Shown piece after piece: positions 6,647 to 11,475 of a stretch of 11,475 nt of DNA. The notes under the pieces are model-generated. The model saw only the letters and a program-made list of their open reading frames with translations. It was not told the DNA's origin and ran no database searches. The DNA lies in NCBI GenBank assembly GCA_002352365.1, contig DEIJ01000030.1, positions 1 to 11,475 of the forward strand, read 5' to 3'. Position numbers and translations under genes: made by a program. The DNA comes from Dehalococcoidia bacterium UBA2777 (GTDB taxonomy: Bacteria; Chloroflexota; Dehalococcoidia; UBA2247; UBA2777). Position 1 is the stretch's first letter; each line of letters begins with the position of its first letter.

Positions 6647-7303
6647 TTGAGCGAGCGGACAGCAGAGGAATACGTAGAAGCGATCGGCACACTTGAAGAA
6701 CGGGAGTATCCGGTTAGTACTTCCTCTATAGCAAATACTTTGGGGTTGTCTTTAACCTCGGTCAGCGAGATGCTACAACGACTATCAAAAAAGGGGCTGG
6801 TTAACTACACTCCGTATGGAGGAGCCAGCCTGACCGAAAAGGGCAGAGGTCGCTTTCTTAAGCTGACACGTCGCCATCGCCTGTGGGAGGTATTCCTCAA
6901 CAAGTATCTCGGGATAGGCTGGGAAGATGTCTATGAGCACGCCTGTAGCTTGGAACATTGCACGTCTGACCTAGTTGCCGAGAAGCTGGATGAGTTTCTT
7001 GGTAGGCCAGAGTTTTGTCCTCATGGCAGTCATATTCCCAACAGGGACTTCAAATTGCCCAAGGTATCCGACATCCCGTTAGTTGACCTTGAGTTGGGGC
7101 GAGTTGGTAAGATAAGCAAAGTTGTCATTGAGAGCAACTCGGAATTCCTGCGCTATCTGACTAGCCTGGGTCTGCTCCCGGGGACAAGGGTGAAAATCGC
7201 GGACATAGCGCCCTTTGGTGGCCCATTGACTATTGAAGTCAACAATTCTACCAAAGCCATAGGTCGAGAGACAGCATCCTTAATCAGGGTAGAGCCAATT
7301 TAA
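6647..7303 (+). CDS. DtxR-family metal-dependent repressor with C-terminal FeoA (SH3-like) domain
   Basis: A 218-aa cytoplasmic regulator. Residues 1-65 are a winged helix (SSIANTLGLSLTSVSEMLQRLSKKGLV), about 66-125 the dimerisation and metal domain, and 147-216 a FeoA/SH3-like domain (LGLLPGTRVKIADIAPFGGP). Likely metal ligands are Glu8, His77, Glu81, Cys100, Glu103 and His104. Cysteine in the place of DtxR Cys102 points to iron sensing, since MntR has Glu there. DtxR His98 is matched by Tyr96, so the ancillary site is probably altered. The start is TTG at 6647-6649, set by GGAGG (6636-6640) with 6-nt spacing; the ATG at 6642 is out of frame and meets TGA after one codon. When metal-loaded it should repress iron-uptake genes, with the divergent DUF3793 gene and itself as nearest candidate targets. 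Confidence 0.93.
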   Translation: MSERTAEEYVEAIGTLEEREYPVSTSSIANTLGLSLTSVSEMLQRLSKKGLVNYTPYGGASLTEKGRGRFLKLTRRHRLWEVFLNKYLGIGWEDVYEHACSLEHCTSDLVAEKLDEFLGRPEFCPHGSHIPNRDFKLPKVSDIPLVDLELGRVGKISKVVIESNSEFLRYLTSLGLLPGTRVKIADIAPFGGPLTIEVNNSTKAIGRETASLIRVEPI

Positions 7304-7632
7304 AATCATTGAAGTGGCAGGGCCGATCTGGGTACTATGACAGTCATCCCAAATAGAATTCCACCTGGGTCAAGGCAAGTCCAGCGCATTGTGGAGACTC
7401 CACCGGCATCCAGCCGAAAAACACCGCAATGGGGCGGACTTTCTCCGCCCATACCTTAAGACATGTCTATGTTACTCATTCGCCCCCTTTGCGGCTGGAG
7501 GGGAAGGAGAGAAAAGCGAAAGTTGACGCTTGCGATCTTCATCCCACCCACAAGCGTGGTTCTAAGGGAAGCGTCCTCTACCCCACCCACGAAAGAGAGC
7601 ATGACAAAACGGGTCAGAGATTTATGTGCCTA
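7304..7632. other. Intergenic region between convergent genes, no gene seen
   Basis: The 329 nt between the dtxR-like stop and the permease stop show no credible coding sequence. Open frames here lack ribosome sites and have low-complexity, Pro/Arg/Lys-rich translations. Two related segments, CCCACCCACAAGCGTGG (7545-7561) and CCCACCCACGAAAGAG (7582-7597), share a CCCACCCAC core and probably derive from a dispersed intergenic repeat. A hairpin at 7429-7452 is listed separately. Confidence 0.45.
7429..7452 (+). terminator. Hairpin downstream of the dtxR-feoA gene, possible terminator
   Basis: ATGGGGCGGA (7429-7438) pairs with TCCGCCCAT (7444-7452) around a 5-nt loop, with one bulged G: a strong GC-rich stem. 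It lies 126 nt after the dtxR-like stop and lacks a T-run (ACCTTAAG follows), so intrinsic termination is uncertain. It may simply be a repeat. Confidence 0.3.
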
Positions 7633-8388
7633 TCAGAACCTCTTTGGCAAATTCCGCTCGTGAAGCTTTATTGCCACAACCAGAAACAGAACCGTGAATG
7701 CAAGAATAACAACCAGGTCTATAAAAACAGGATACTGACTATTTCCTTGAACACAATATCTAGCGAGGTCGGTGAAGTACGTAAGGGGAGAGATCGAGGC
7801 GATGCCTTTTCCCCAGGCTGGCAGCTCATCGAGCGGAATGAAAATGCCGCTGATGAAGACTAAGGAGAACTTCACTATGGAGGAGAGCATTTGGATGGTA
7901 GCAGGCATGCTGGTGGGGGGGGAGGAGAATATGAGTCCCAGCGAGGAAAAGCAGGAAGCAGACAGAATAATTCCCAGAGCGAGAATGAAGGGGTGGAGCA
8001 TATTTACACCGGCAACTAGGCCGACTAAGATGGGAACGATGGAGATGGCAACTCCAAAGATAGAAGAGGCGAGCATATCGCCAAAAATAATTGTTGACAC
8101 AACAACGGGACAAGATACTAGTCTTTCCAACGTCCGCATCATGGTCTCCCAGGGAGCCACCACTGGTGAGACAGCAGTAGCAGTGAAGAGGAGGGTTATT
8201 GCTAACAGGCCCGGTATGAGGAAGCTCATCGACATATGCCTGCCCATGCAGAAGGCCAAGAAGAGGGAAGCTGGGAATAGTATGCCAGAGATTACCACAG
8301 GGCCTTTCGAGTAATATACGCGAATGTCTTTTTTGGCAATGGCAAAGGAGCGCCGAAGCTGCTCCAGATACACCTGACTAGTTGCCAT
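7633..8388 (-). CDS. ABC-2 type transporter permease
   Basis: A 251-aa integral membrane subunit of an ABC exporter. About six hydrophobic segments are visible (roughly 31-49, 54-78, 96-126, 132-155, 164-187, 221-241). It has two ABC-2 hallmarks: the amphipathic coupling stretch MRTLERLVSCPV (84-95) after the second segment, and SGIFIPLDELPAW (180-192) with ASISPLTYFTDLARY (197-211) before the last helix. The N-terminal amphipathic AIAKKDIRVYYSKGP precedes the first membrane segment. It overlaps the ATPase gene by 11 nt, and GGGAG lies 6 nt before its ATG inside that gene. It surely pairs with that ATPase as a homodimeric half-exporter. The family moves drugs, lipids, polysaccharides or peptides; the cargo here cannot be told. 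Confidence 0.93.
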   Translation of the reverse strand: MATSQVYLEQLRRSFAIAKKDIRVYYSKGPVVISGILFPASLFLAFCMGRHMSMSFLIPGLLAITLLFTATAVSPVVAPWETMMRTLERLVSCPVVVSTIIFGDMLASSIFGVAISIVPILVGLVAGVNMLHPFILALGIILSASCFSSLGLIFSSPPTSMPATIQMLSSIVKFSLVFISGIFIPLDELPAWGKGIASISPLTYFTDLARYCVQGNSQYPVFIDLVVILAFTVLFLVVAIKLHERNLPKRF

Positions 8389-9316
8389 GGATCTCTCCCT
8401 TCTCCGTCAGCTCAACAAAGGCCTCCTCTAGCGAAGGAGTAAGGATGTTCAAGGCTATTATCCTGAGGCCCGTGGAGCGGGCATAGTCCACAACTGAGGC
8501 TACTACTACAGAGGGCTCGCTGGCGTAGAGTCTGAGCCTATCTCCTTCCTTCCTTACTGCATTAACACCGGCGAGCCCAGATAGTGCTTCAGTGCCTATG
8601 TGCTTGTCGAAACTTACCTCTACTGAGTGGAGCCCACTGACTGCACTTCTAAGCTTCATAGGCGTGTCTATAACAGCAATCTTCCCATGATTCATGATGG
8701 CAACCCTGTCGCACAATTGATTTGCTTCTTCCATATCATGCGTGGTGAGAAAAACGGTTCTGCCATTCTTGTTAAACTCCCGAAGCATATCTCTGATAAG
8801 TCGTGTGCTTCGAACATCAAGGCCAGAGGTCGGCTCATCCAAGAAAAGAACCTGAGGATCGTTTACCAGGGCCATGCACAGGATCAGACGTTGCTTCATT
8901 CCCCGCGAGAATGTCCTCACCAACTGATCTTTCCTCTCATACAGATCCAGCTCTTTCAAAAGCTGATCAGCCCTCTTCTTTCCTCTCGATGCGGAAATAC
9001 CGTACAACTCAGTCATAAACATAAGGTTATTCCTGGCTGACAAGTCAGGGTATGCATTTGTTAGCTCCGGGACAACTCCAGTCATTTGCTTAGCTTGCAG
9101 GCTCCTGGCAGGATGTCTCATTATGTGAGCACTACCTCCATCTGCCTTGATAACACCAGCTAGTATGCGGACGGTGGTCGTCTTGCCCGCGCCGTTGGGT
9201 CCCAGGAGGCCAAAGATTTCACCTTCCCGGACGCTGAAGGTTATGTGGTCAACGGCGAGGAGCTCACCATAGTACTTGGTCAGGTTGGCTACTTCTACAG
9301 CAAGGCTCTCATTCAT
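8378..9316 (-). CDS. ABC transporter ATP-binding protein (DrrA/NatA-like)
   Basis: A 312-aa ATPase that powers the adjacent ABC-2 permease at the inner face of the membrane. Walker A is GPNGAGKTT (39-47), the signature is the variant FSRGM (136-140) usual for this subgroup, Walker B is VLFLDEPTSGLD (156-167), and the switch histidine is His193 in TTHDMEEA. The Q-loop place reads VVPELTNAYPDL, with Glu instead of Gln, as in several members of this subgroup. After about residue 220 comes a C-terminal accessory region of the kind found in drug and antibiotic exporters, ending LTPSLEEAFVELTEKG. The ATG at 9314-9316 overlaps the TGA of the 50-aa gene before it (ATGA), with GGTGG as a ribosome site 5 nt upstream. 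Cargo unknown; an exporter controlled by an ArsR-type sensor suggests stress or metal/toxin response. Confidence 0.95.
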   Translation of the reverse strand: MNESLAVEVANLTKYYGELLAVDHITFSVREGEIFGLLGPNGAGKTTTVRILAGVIKADGGSAHIMRHPARSLQAKQMTGVVPELTNAYPDLSARNNLMFMTELYGISASRGKKRADQLLKELDLYERKDQLVRTFSRGMKQRLILCMALVNDPQVLFLDEPTSGLDVRSTRLIRDMLREFNKNGRTVFLTTHDMEEANQLCDRVAIMNHGKIAVIDTPMKLRSAVSGLHSVEVSFDKHIGTEALSGLAGVNAVRKEGDRLRLYASEPSVVVASVVDYARSTGLRIIALNILTPSLEEAFVELTEKGEIHGN

Positions 9317-9465
9317 CTATCCACCGAAAGGAAGGCGCGAGACCGCCGATAAAGCCATGCCTCTTTCTTCTTGAGTTCGGCGATGTGCTCCTCTGCAGTA
9401 GCCCCAAGGATGGTGCCAGCCGCTCCAGGGAGTGTGACGACCGGGGTCCCCGCAGCGATGTTCAT
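9313..9465 (-). CDS. Unknown 50-aa protein coupled between arsR-type and ABC genes
   Basis: ATG 9463-9465 overlaps the TGA of the arsR-type gene (ATGA), and its own TGA overlaps the ATPase ATG (again ATGA). This 50-codon frame thus joins two real genes exactly. The N-terminal half is small and hydrophobic (MNIAAGTPVVTLPGAAGTIL); the second half is a charged probable helix (EEHIAELKKKEAWLYRRSR). I recognise no family and see no Cys/His metal motif. It may be a small regulator or accessory of the exporter, or the frame may exist only to carry ribosomes to the ATPase gene. The frame also extends upstream to 9573 inside the arsR-type gene, but the coupled ATG is far better supported. Coding status is likely but unproven. 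Confidence 0.55.
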   Translation of the reverse strand: MNIAAGTPVVTLPGAAGTILGATAEEHIAELKKKEAWLYRRSRAFLSVDR

Positions 9466-9830
9466 TTTGACGACACATCCTGATCCCTCCTTATAGGACA
9501 AAAACCTTGGCACGATTCTTCCTCTTTGCTCGGCTCCTCTATTGTCAGCGCTGCTGAGACGAGGCCTTGGCAACGTTTCAGAGCCTCGCGGTCTATGAAG
9601 TAATGAATGTAGTAACCCCGCCTCTCACTCTTAACCAACCCGATGCTCTTAAGGATACGCAGGTGCTGGGACACAGCGGACTGGGTAACCCCAAGAAATG
9701 CCGCCAGGGCATTGACGCACAGGGCATCGGGAGCACGCCGGCGACAAAGAAGCTTCACCAGCCTGAGACGTGTGGGATCGGAAAGTACTGCGAAGATGGC
9801 TGCCTGCTCATCGGTCTTCCCTTCAAGCAT
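9462..9830 (-). CDS. ArsR/SmtB-family transcriptional repressor
   Basis: A 122-aa winged-helix repressor. Residues 9-30 (EQAAIFAVLSDPTRLRLVKLLC) are the classic ArsR first helices. The recognition region is LAAFLGVTQSAVSQHLRILKS (42-62) and the wing is SERRGYYIHYFID. Cysteines are at 29, 38 (in ALCVNAL, where ArsR/CadC carry ELCVCDL), 87, 107 and 111. The C-terminal C-x3-C (ESCQGFCP) could help sense metal or redox state, but the canonical CxC of ArsR is missing, so the signal is unclear. The start is ATG 9828-9830 with GTGGA just before it. A longer frame reaches a TTG at 9896, but that TTG is the -35 hexamer and the extension spans the promoter and operator. It heads a coupled operon with the 50-aa protein and the ABC exporter. 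Confidence 0.92.
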   Translation of the reverse strand: MLEGKTDEQAAIFAVLSDPTRLRLVKLLCRRRAPDALCVNALAAFLGVTQSAVSQHLRILKSIGLVKSERRGYYIHYFIDREALKRCQGLVSAALTIEEPSKEEESCQGFCPIRRDQDVSSK

Positions 9831-9843
9831 TTTTCCACAATTT

Positions 9844-9869
9844 ATTAAGTATATTAGTGTATACTTAAT
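9844..9869. promoter_or_regulatory. Palindromic operator of the arsR-ABC operon
   Basis: Perfect 10-bp arms, ATTAAGTATA (9844-9853) and TATACTTAAT (9860-9869), flank a 6-nt spacer. The AT-rich palindrome touches the -10 box (9868-9873) and covers the expected transcription start, ending 14 nt before the arsR-type ATG. Size, AT content and place all match autoregulatory operators of the ArsR/SmtB family. Confidence 0.75.
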
Positions 9870-9896
9870 TATGTACTGAGGCCTTTGCCTTGTCAA
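9868..9896 (-). promoter_or_regulatory. Promoter of the arsR-ABC operon
   Basis: A perfect TTGACA (9896-9891), a 17-nt spacer and CATAAT (9873-9868; 5 of 6) form a strong sigma70 promoter on the minus strand. It overlaps the palindromic operator, so the four-gene operon should be silent while the repressor is bound and strong once released. Confidence 0.75.
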
Positions 9897-9963
9897 CCTT
9901 GGTTCCGTGACTCCTAAAACATACCCTGGTTAAGCGATGGGCGAACCTCCGCGGCCCACAGGG

Positions 9964-10107
9964 TCAACCTTCACCCTCACTGACTGGCATCCTTCCATAG
10001 TCATGCAATAGCCGCAACGCAGCGACGGTCGTTTCCACCACCGAATAATGTGGATCTGGCCAGCTGCCGTCCTCACTTTGTAGGATCAGCCGTCCTGGAA
10101 TAGGAAA
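9964..10107 (-). pseudogene. C-terminal scrap of a squalene-cyclase/prenyltransferase-like gene
   Basis: A 47-codon frame with no usable start runs from just after a TGA at 10108-10110 to TGA 9964-9966. It carries LILQSEDGSWPD, a clear QW-type repeat of the terpene-cyclase/prenyltransferase alpha-toroid proteins, then YSVVETTVAALRLLHDYG. Such repeats belong to proteins of several hundred residues, and no other part is present in any frame upstream, so this is a truncated relic. The family call rests on this one repeat. Confidence 0.5.
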
Positions 10108-10349
10108 TCATCGGCAAGAACGGGATAACCATTACTCGCATAAGGCTTCCCCAGAGAATTGTAGCTGGCGGTGGTCTTATCGCTTTTGACTCCTTCTTTT
10201 CTACCCAATCCTTTCCCTTTCGGTGGATGGCAAGCTTCGCGCTCGTCAAAGCCTTTAGTTCTGCCACCGAACCGATATGGTCCCAATGGCTTAGTCATTC
10301 CCAACGGCATTGGTTGCATCTTCATTGTCATATCACAAGCAATCAGCAA
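10086..10349 (-). CDS. Doubtful 87-aa hypothetical protein with good ribosome site
   Basis: TTG at 10347-10349 is preceded by GGGGGAGG, with GGAGG exactly 7 nt upstream, and the frame stays open for 87 codons to TGA 10086-10088. The product is Met- and Gly-rich at the start (MQPMPLGMTKPLGPYRFGG), basic in the middle, and has no recognisable domain or membrane segment. It overlaps the cyclase-like scrap in another frame, which suggests that a deletion fused unrelated pieces here. It may be a real small gene with a new tail or chance. I do not recognise it. Confidence 0.3.
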   Translation of the reverse strand: MLIACDMTMKMQPMPLGMTKPLGPYRFGGRTKGFDEREACHPPKGKGLGRKEGVKSDKTTASYNSLGKPYASNGYPVLADDFLFQDG

Positions 10350-10447
10350 TCACCTTCCTCCCCCTCAAACGCACCGCTGTGGTGTCCTTCCCCATTAGCT
10401 TTGATTCTTTAACCCCAGCACATGACCTGTAACAGAATTTTTATGGT

Positions 10448-11095
10448 TCATTCCTTTGTCCCCATGGCGGCGATCCAGTTTTTACTTTCAAGCACATCAA
10501 TCTGTATTGAAGAATAGCCCGCATCTCTCAGGAATCCTCTAAGCTCCTCGGGCAAGTGATAAGTGAACCCGCCCAGTTTTGCCCACTTCGCATTCCTTTT
10601 CTCAAACTTATCATGCCGGTAACATTCATTGATAAGTATCACCGAGCCTCCAGGCTTCAATACCCGGCGTATCTCTTCAAGGTTACTGATCAAATCCGGC
10701 CAGAAATAATAGGTTTCCACAGCCGTTACCAGATCAAAGTAATCATCGGGGAAGGGCAAGCATTCTACCGAAGCGTGAATGATCTCAACTCGCCCTGACT
10801 TGATAAGTTTCTTATTGATTTTACTGGCTACTGCTACACAATCTTCTGAGTAATCGATGCCATATACTTTCCCTCCTGTGGCTCTTTCAGCTAAAGTGTT
10901 GATGGTTTTGCCTCCCCCACAACCGACATCAAGGATCGTATCATCCCTATTTACTGATACATGACTTAAGCCCCACCGGGTACATTTTCTGTGACCGTAA
11001 TTCATCGATCTGGCCATGAGCCTGCCAAATCTCCCTGCTGGCTTTCTACATTGTTTCATTACCTTTTCCATTAGCCCCAGGCCGATCACCTCCAT
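10448..11095 (-). CDS. Class I SAM-dependent methyltransferase (UbiE-like fold)
   Basis: A 215-aa cytoplasmic methyltransferase of the Rossmann type. Motif I is TILDVGCGGGKTI (53-65), the acidic residue binding the SAM ribose is Asp81 in VYGIDYSEDCV, LPFPDDYFDLVTAVETYYFW (113-132) covers the adenine-side loop and the strand 4 region, and RVLKPGGSVILIN (144-156) is the typical post-motif. The N-terminal KPAGRFGRLMARSMNYGHRK resembles a subgroup of uncharacterised small methyltransferases common in anaerobes. The substrate is unknown. The frame opens at ATG 11095, which lacks a ribosome site upstream and holds GGAGGTGATC within its first codons; ATG 11071 (residue 9), with GGGG just before it, may be the true start. 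It stands alone between decayed sequence and a repeat. Confidence 0.9.
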   Translation of the reverse strand: MEVIGLGLMEKVMKQCRKPAGRFGRLMARSMNYGHRKCTRWGLSHVSVNRDDTILDVGCGGGKTINTLAERATGGKVYGIDYSEDCVAVASKINKKLIKSGRVEIIHASVECLPFPDDYFDLVTAVETYYFWPDLISNLEEIRRVLKPGGSVILINECYRHDKFEKRNAKWAKLGGFTYHLPEELRGFLRDAGYSSIQIDVLESKNWIAAMGTKE

Positions 11096-11179
11096 ATCTT
11101 AAACCAATTTTAGGTCATATTTACCTCGACAATGTTAAATTAAATCTGAGAAAGTACAAAGAAAGGAGCTTTCTTGGAT

Positions 11180-11317
11180 ATGAAAAGGGTAATTCTAACA
11201 CTGTCAAGTTACCTCTGGTATGAAAATAGAATGCCCCTATTGTCGTGTCATTCTGAGCCAAAGGCGAAGAATCTCACCAGGCAGAGATTCTTCGGTCGCT
11301 TTGCTCGCCCAGAATAA
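11180..11317 (+). other. Small ORF running into repeat element, probably not a gene
   Basis: After AAAGGAG (11162-11168), ATG 11180 opens 45 codons starting MKRVILTLSSYLWYENRM and ending at TAA 11315-11317. From residue 14 on, the frame lies inside the inverted-repeat element. It could be the stub of a gene cut by that element. A TTG at 11174-11176 has better spacing. Low support. Confidence 0.2.
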
Positions 11318-11331
11318 CAGCCTATTTTCAT
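11220..11331. repeat. Nested inverted-repeat element, MITE-like or structured intergenic repeat
   Basis: The outer arms ATGAAAATAG (11220-11229) and CTATTTTCAT (11322-11331) are perfect 10-bp inverted repeats. Inside, a longer imperfect pair (11246-11275 and 11284-11319) has a perfect GAAGAATCTC/GAGATTCTTC core around an 8-nt loop, and GTCATTCTG near one end with CAGAATAAC near the other. Such TCATTCTGAGC...GAAGAATCTC palindromes are, to my knowledge, widespread in intergenic DNA of many bacteria. No transposase is present. Confidence 0.7.
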
Positions 11332-11335
11332 GGCT

Positions 11336-11354
11336 CGGTCGTCTCCTTCGACCG
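11336..11354. repeat. Short hairpin CGGTCG-N7-CGACCG
   Basis: A perfect 6-bp stem with a 7-nt loop lies 5 nt beyond the nested element. It is 30 nt past the stop of the possible right-edge gene on the minus strand and could serve as its terminator, although no T-run follows. It may equally belong to the repeat. Confidence 0.3.
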
Positions 11355-11383
11355 TGGTGTTTCATTTTCAAGAGTTCGTCCCT

Positions 11384-11475
11384 TCACTTTGAACTTCTCG
11401 GTGCTCCTATATATCTCGATGTTTTATTAAAGGGAGCGGGAATACCACCAGCAATGTATTTTCTAACAGACTCTT
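11384..11475 (-). CDS. Possible C-terminus of an unidentified protein, 5' part outside window
   Basis: Reading the minus strand from the right edge, one frame gives 29 residues with natural composition (YIAGGIPAPFNKTSRYIG, then APRSSK) and stops at TGA 11384-11386. The basic, glycine-rich ending looks like a real C-terminus, and the gene would point the same way as the methyltransferase. The piece is too short to name a family. Confidence 0.3.
   Translation of the reverse strand, partial: ESVRKYIAGGIPAPFNKTSRYIGAPRSSK

Noticed and set aside
6642..6650. Two-codon upstream ORF ATG-CGT-TGA overlapping the dtxR-type TTG start
   Set aside because: The ATG is only 1 nt from GGAGG, too close for efficient initiation; probably chance.
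7429..7863. 144-codon plus-strand frame downstream of the dtxR-feoA gene
   Set aside because: It has no ribosome site and an odd composition, starts inside a hairpin and ends antisense to the permease.
7772..8314. 180-codon plus-strand frame
   Set aside because: It is antisense to the ABC-2 permease, and its Met/Pro/Ser/Glu-rich translation has no domain features.
8378..9316. Glu in place of the Q-loop Gln of the ABC ATPase as a loss-of-function mark
   Set aside because: LPE/VPE-type Q-loops occur in functional members of this ATPase subgroup, so it is not evidence of a defect.
9313..9573. 86-aa version of the small ABC-operon protein
   Set aside because: The first 36 codons lie inside the arsR-type gene, and the ATG coupled to the arsR-type stop is a much better start.
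1..11475. CRISPR array, tRNA/rRNA genes, transposase, prophage or toxin-antitoxin module
   Set aside because: I looked for these on both strands by eye and saw no regular spaced repeats, cloverleaf-type arms or matching protein motifs.

Overview
The window is an ordinary-looking bacterial chromosomal segment, probably from an anaerobe. It has about half G+C, clear Shine-Dalgarno sites, sigma70-like promoters (three with a perfect TTGACA -35 box), a clostridial-type ferredoxin and a DUF3793 gene. Several intergenic stretches hold gene debris and inverted repeats. The gene mix would suit an environmental Chloroflexota (Dehalococcoidia-like) or Firmicutes-like lineage, but nothing in the sequence fixes the taxonomy and I hold this loosely.

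Left third (1-4600, minus strand): an apparent operon with its own promoter (4569-4597) reads leuS, then a crotonase-fold enzyme, an UlaG-like metallo-beta-lactamase-fold protein, and a second crotonase cut by the left window edge. Gaps are 11, 3 and 79 nt. The two crotonases are paralogs that share an unusual RRPSQR-containing segment, and both lack the glutamate matching Glu144 of classical enoyl-CoA hydratase.

4631-5614: a decayed zone. It holds a Yip1-like membrane protein gene broken by a frameshift and probable internal deletion, an 8-bp-stem hairpin repeat, and short coding-like scraps on the plus strand.

5615-7303: a likely iron/redox locus. A 63-aa two-cluster ferredoxin (+) converges on a DUF3793 gene (-), which diverges from a DtxR-type regulator fused to a FeoA domain (+). 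The 212-nt divergent spacer carries promoters for both directions and two inverted repeats that could be operators. No feoB is present.

7633-9896 (minus): a tightly coupled four-gene operon reads arsR-family repressor, an unknown 50-aa protein, an ABC ATPase and an ABC-2 permease. The first three are joined by ATGA stop/start overlaps and the last pair overlaps by 11 nt. The promoter is TTGACA-17-CATAAT, and a 10-6-10 palindrome lies from the -10 box downstream, so the operon is very probably autorepressed. The longest possible arsR start is actually the -35 box, so the real start is ATG at 9830.

9897-11475: a C-terminal scrap of a squalene-cyclase/prenyltransferase-like gene, a doubtful 87-aa ORF with a good Shine-Dalgarno site, a SAM-dependent methyltransferase, a nested inverted-repeat element of about 112 nt, and a possible C-terminus of another minus-strand gene at the right edge.

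I found no tRNA or rRNA, CRISPR array, transposase gene or T-box leader. I see no demonstrably new biological system. The most interesting items are the coupled 50-aa protein in the ABC operon, the two crotonase paralogs with altered active sites beside leuS, and the iron-regulated DUF3793/ferredoxin neighbourhood.
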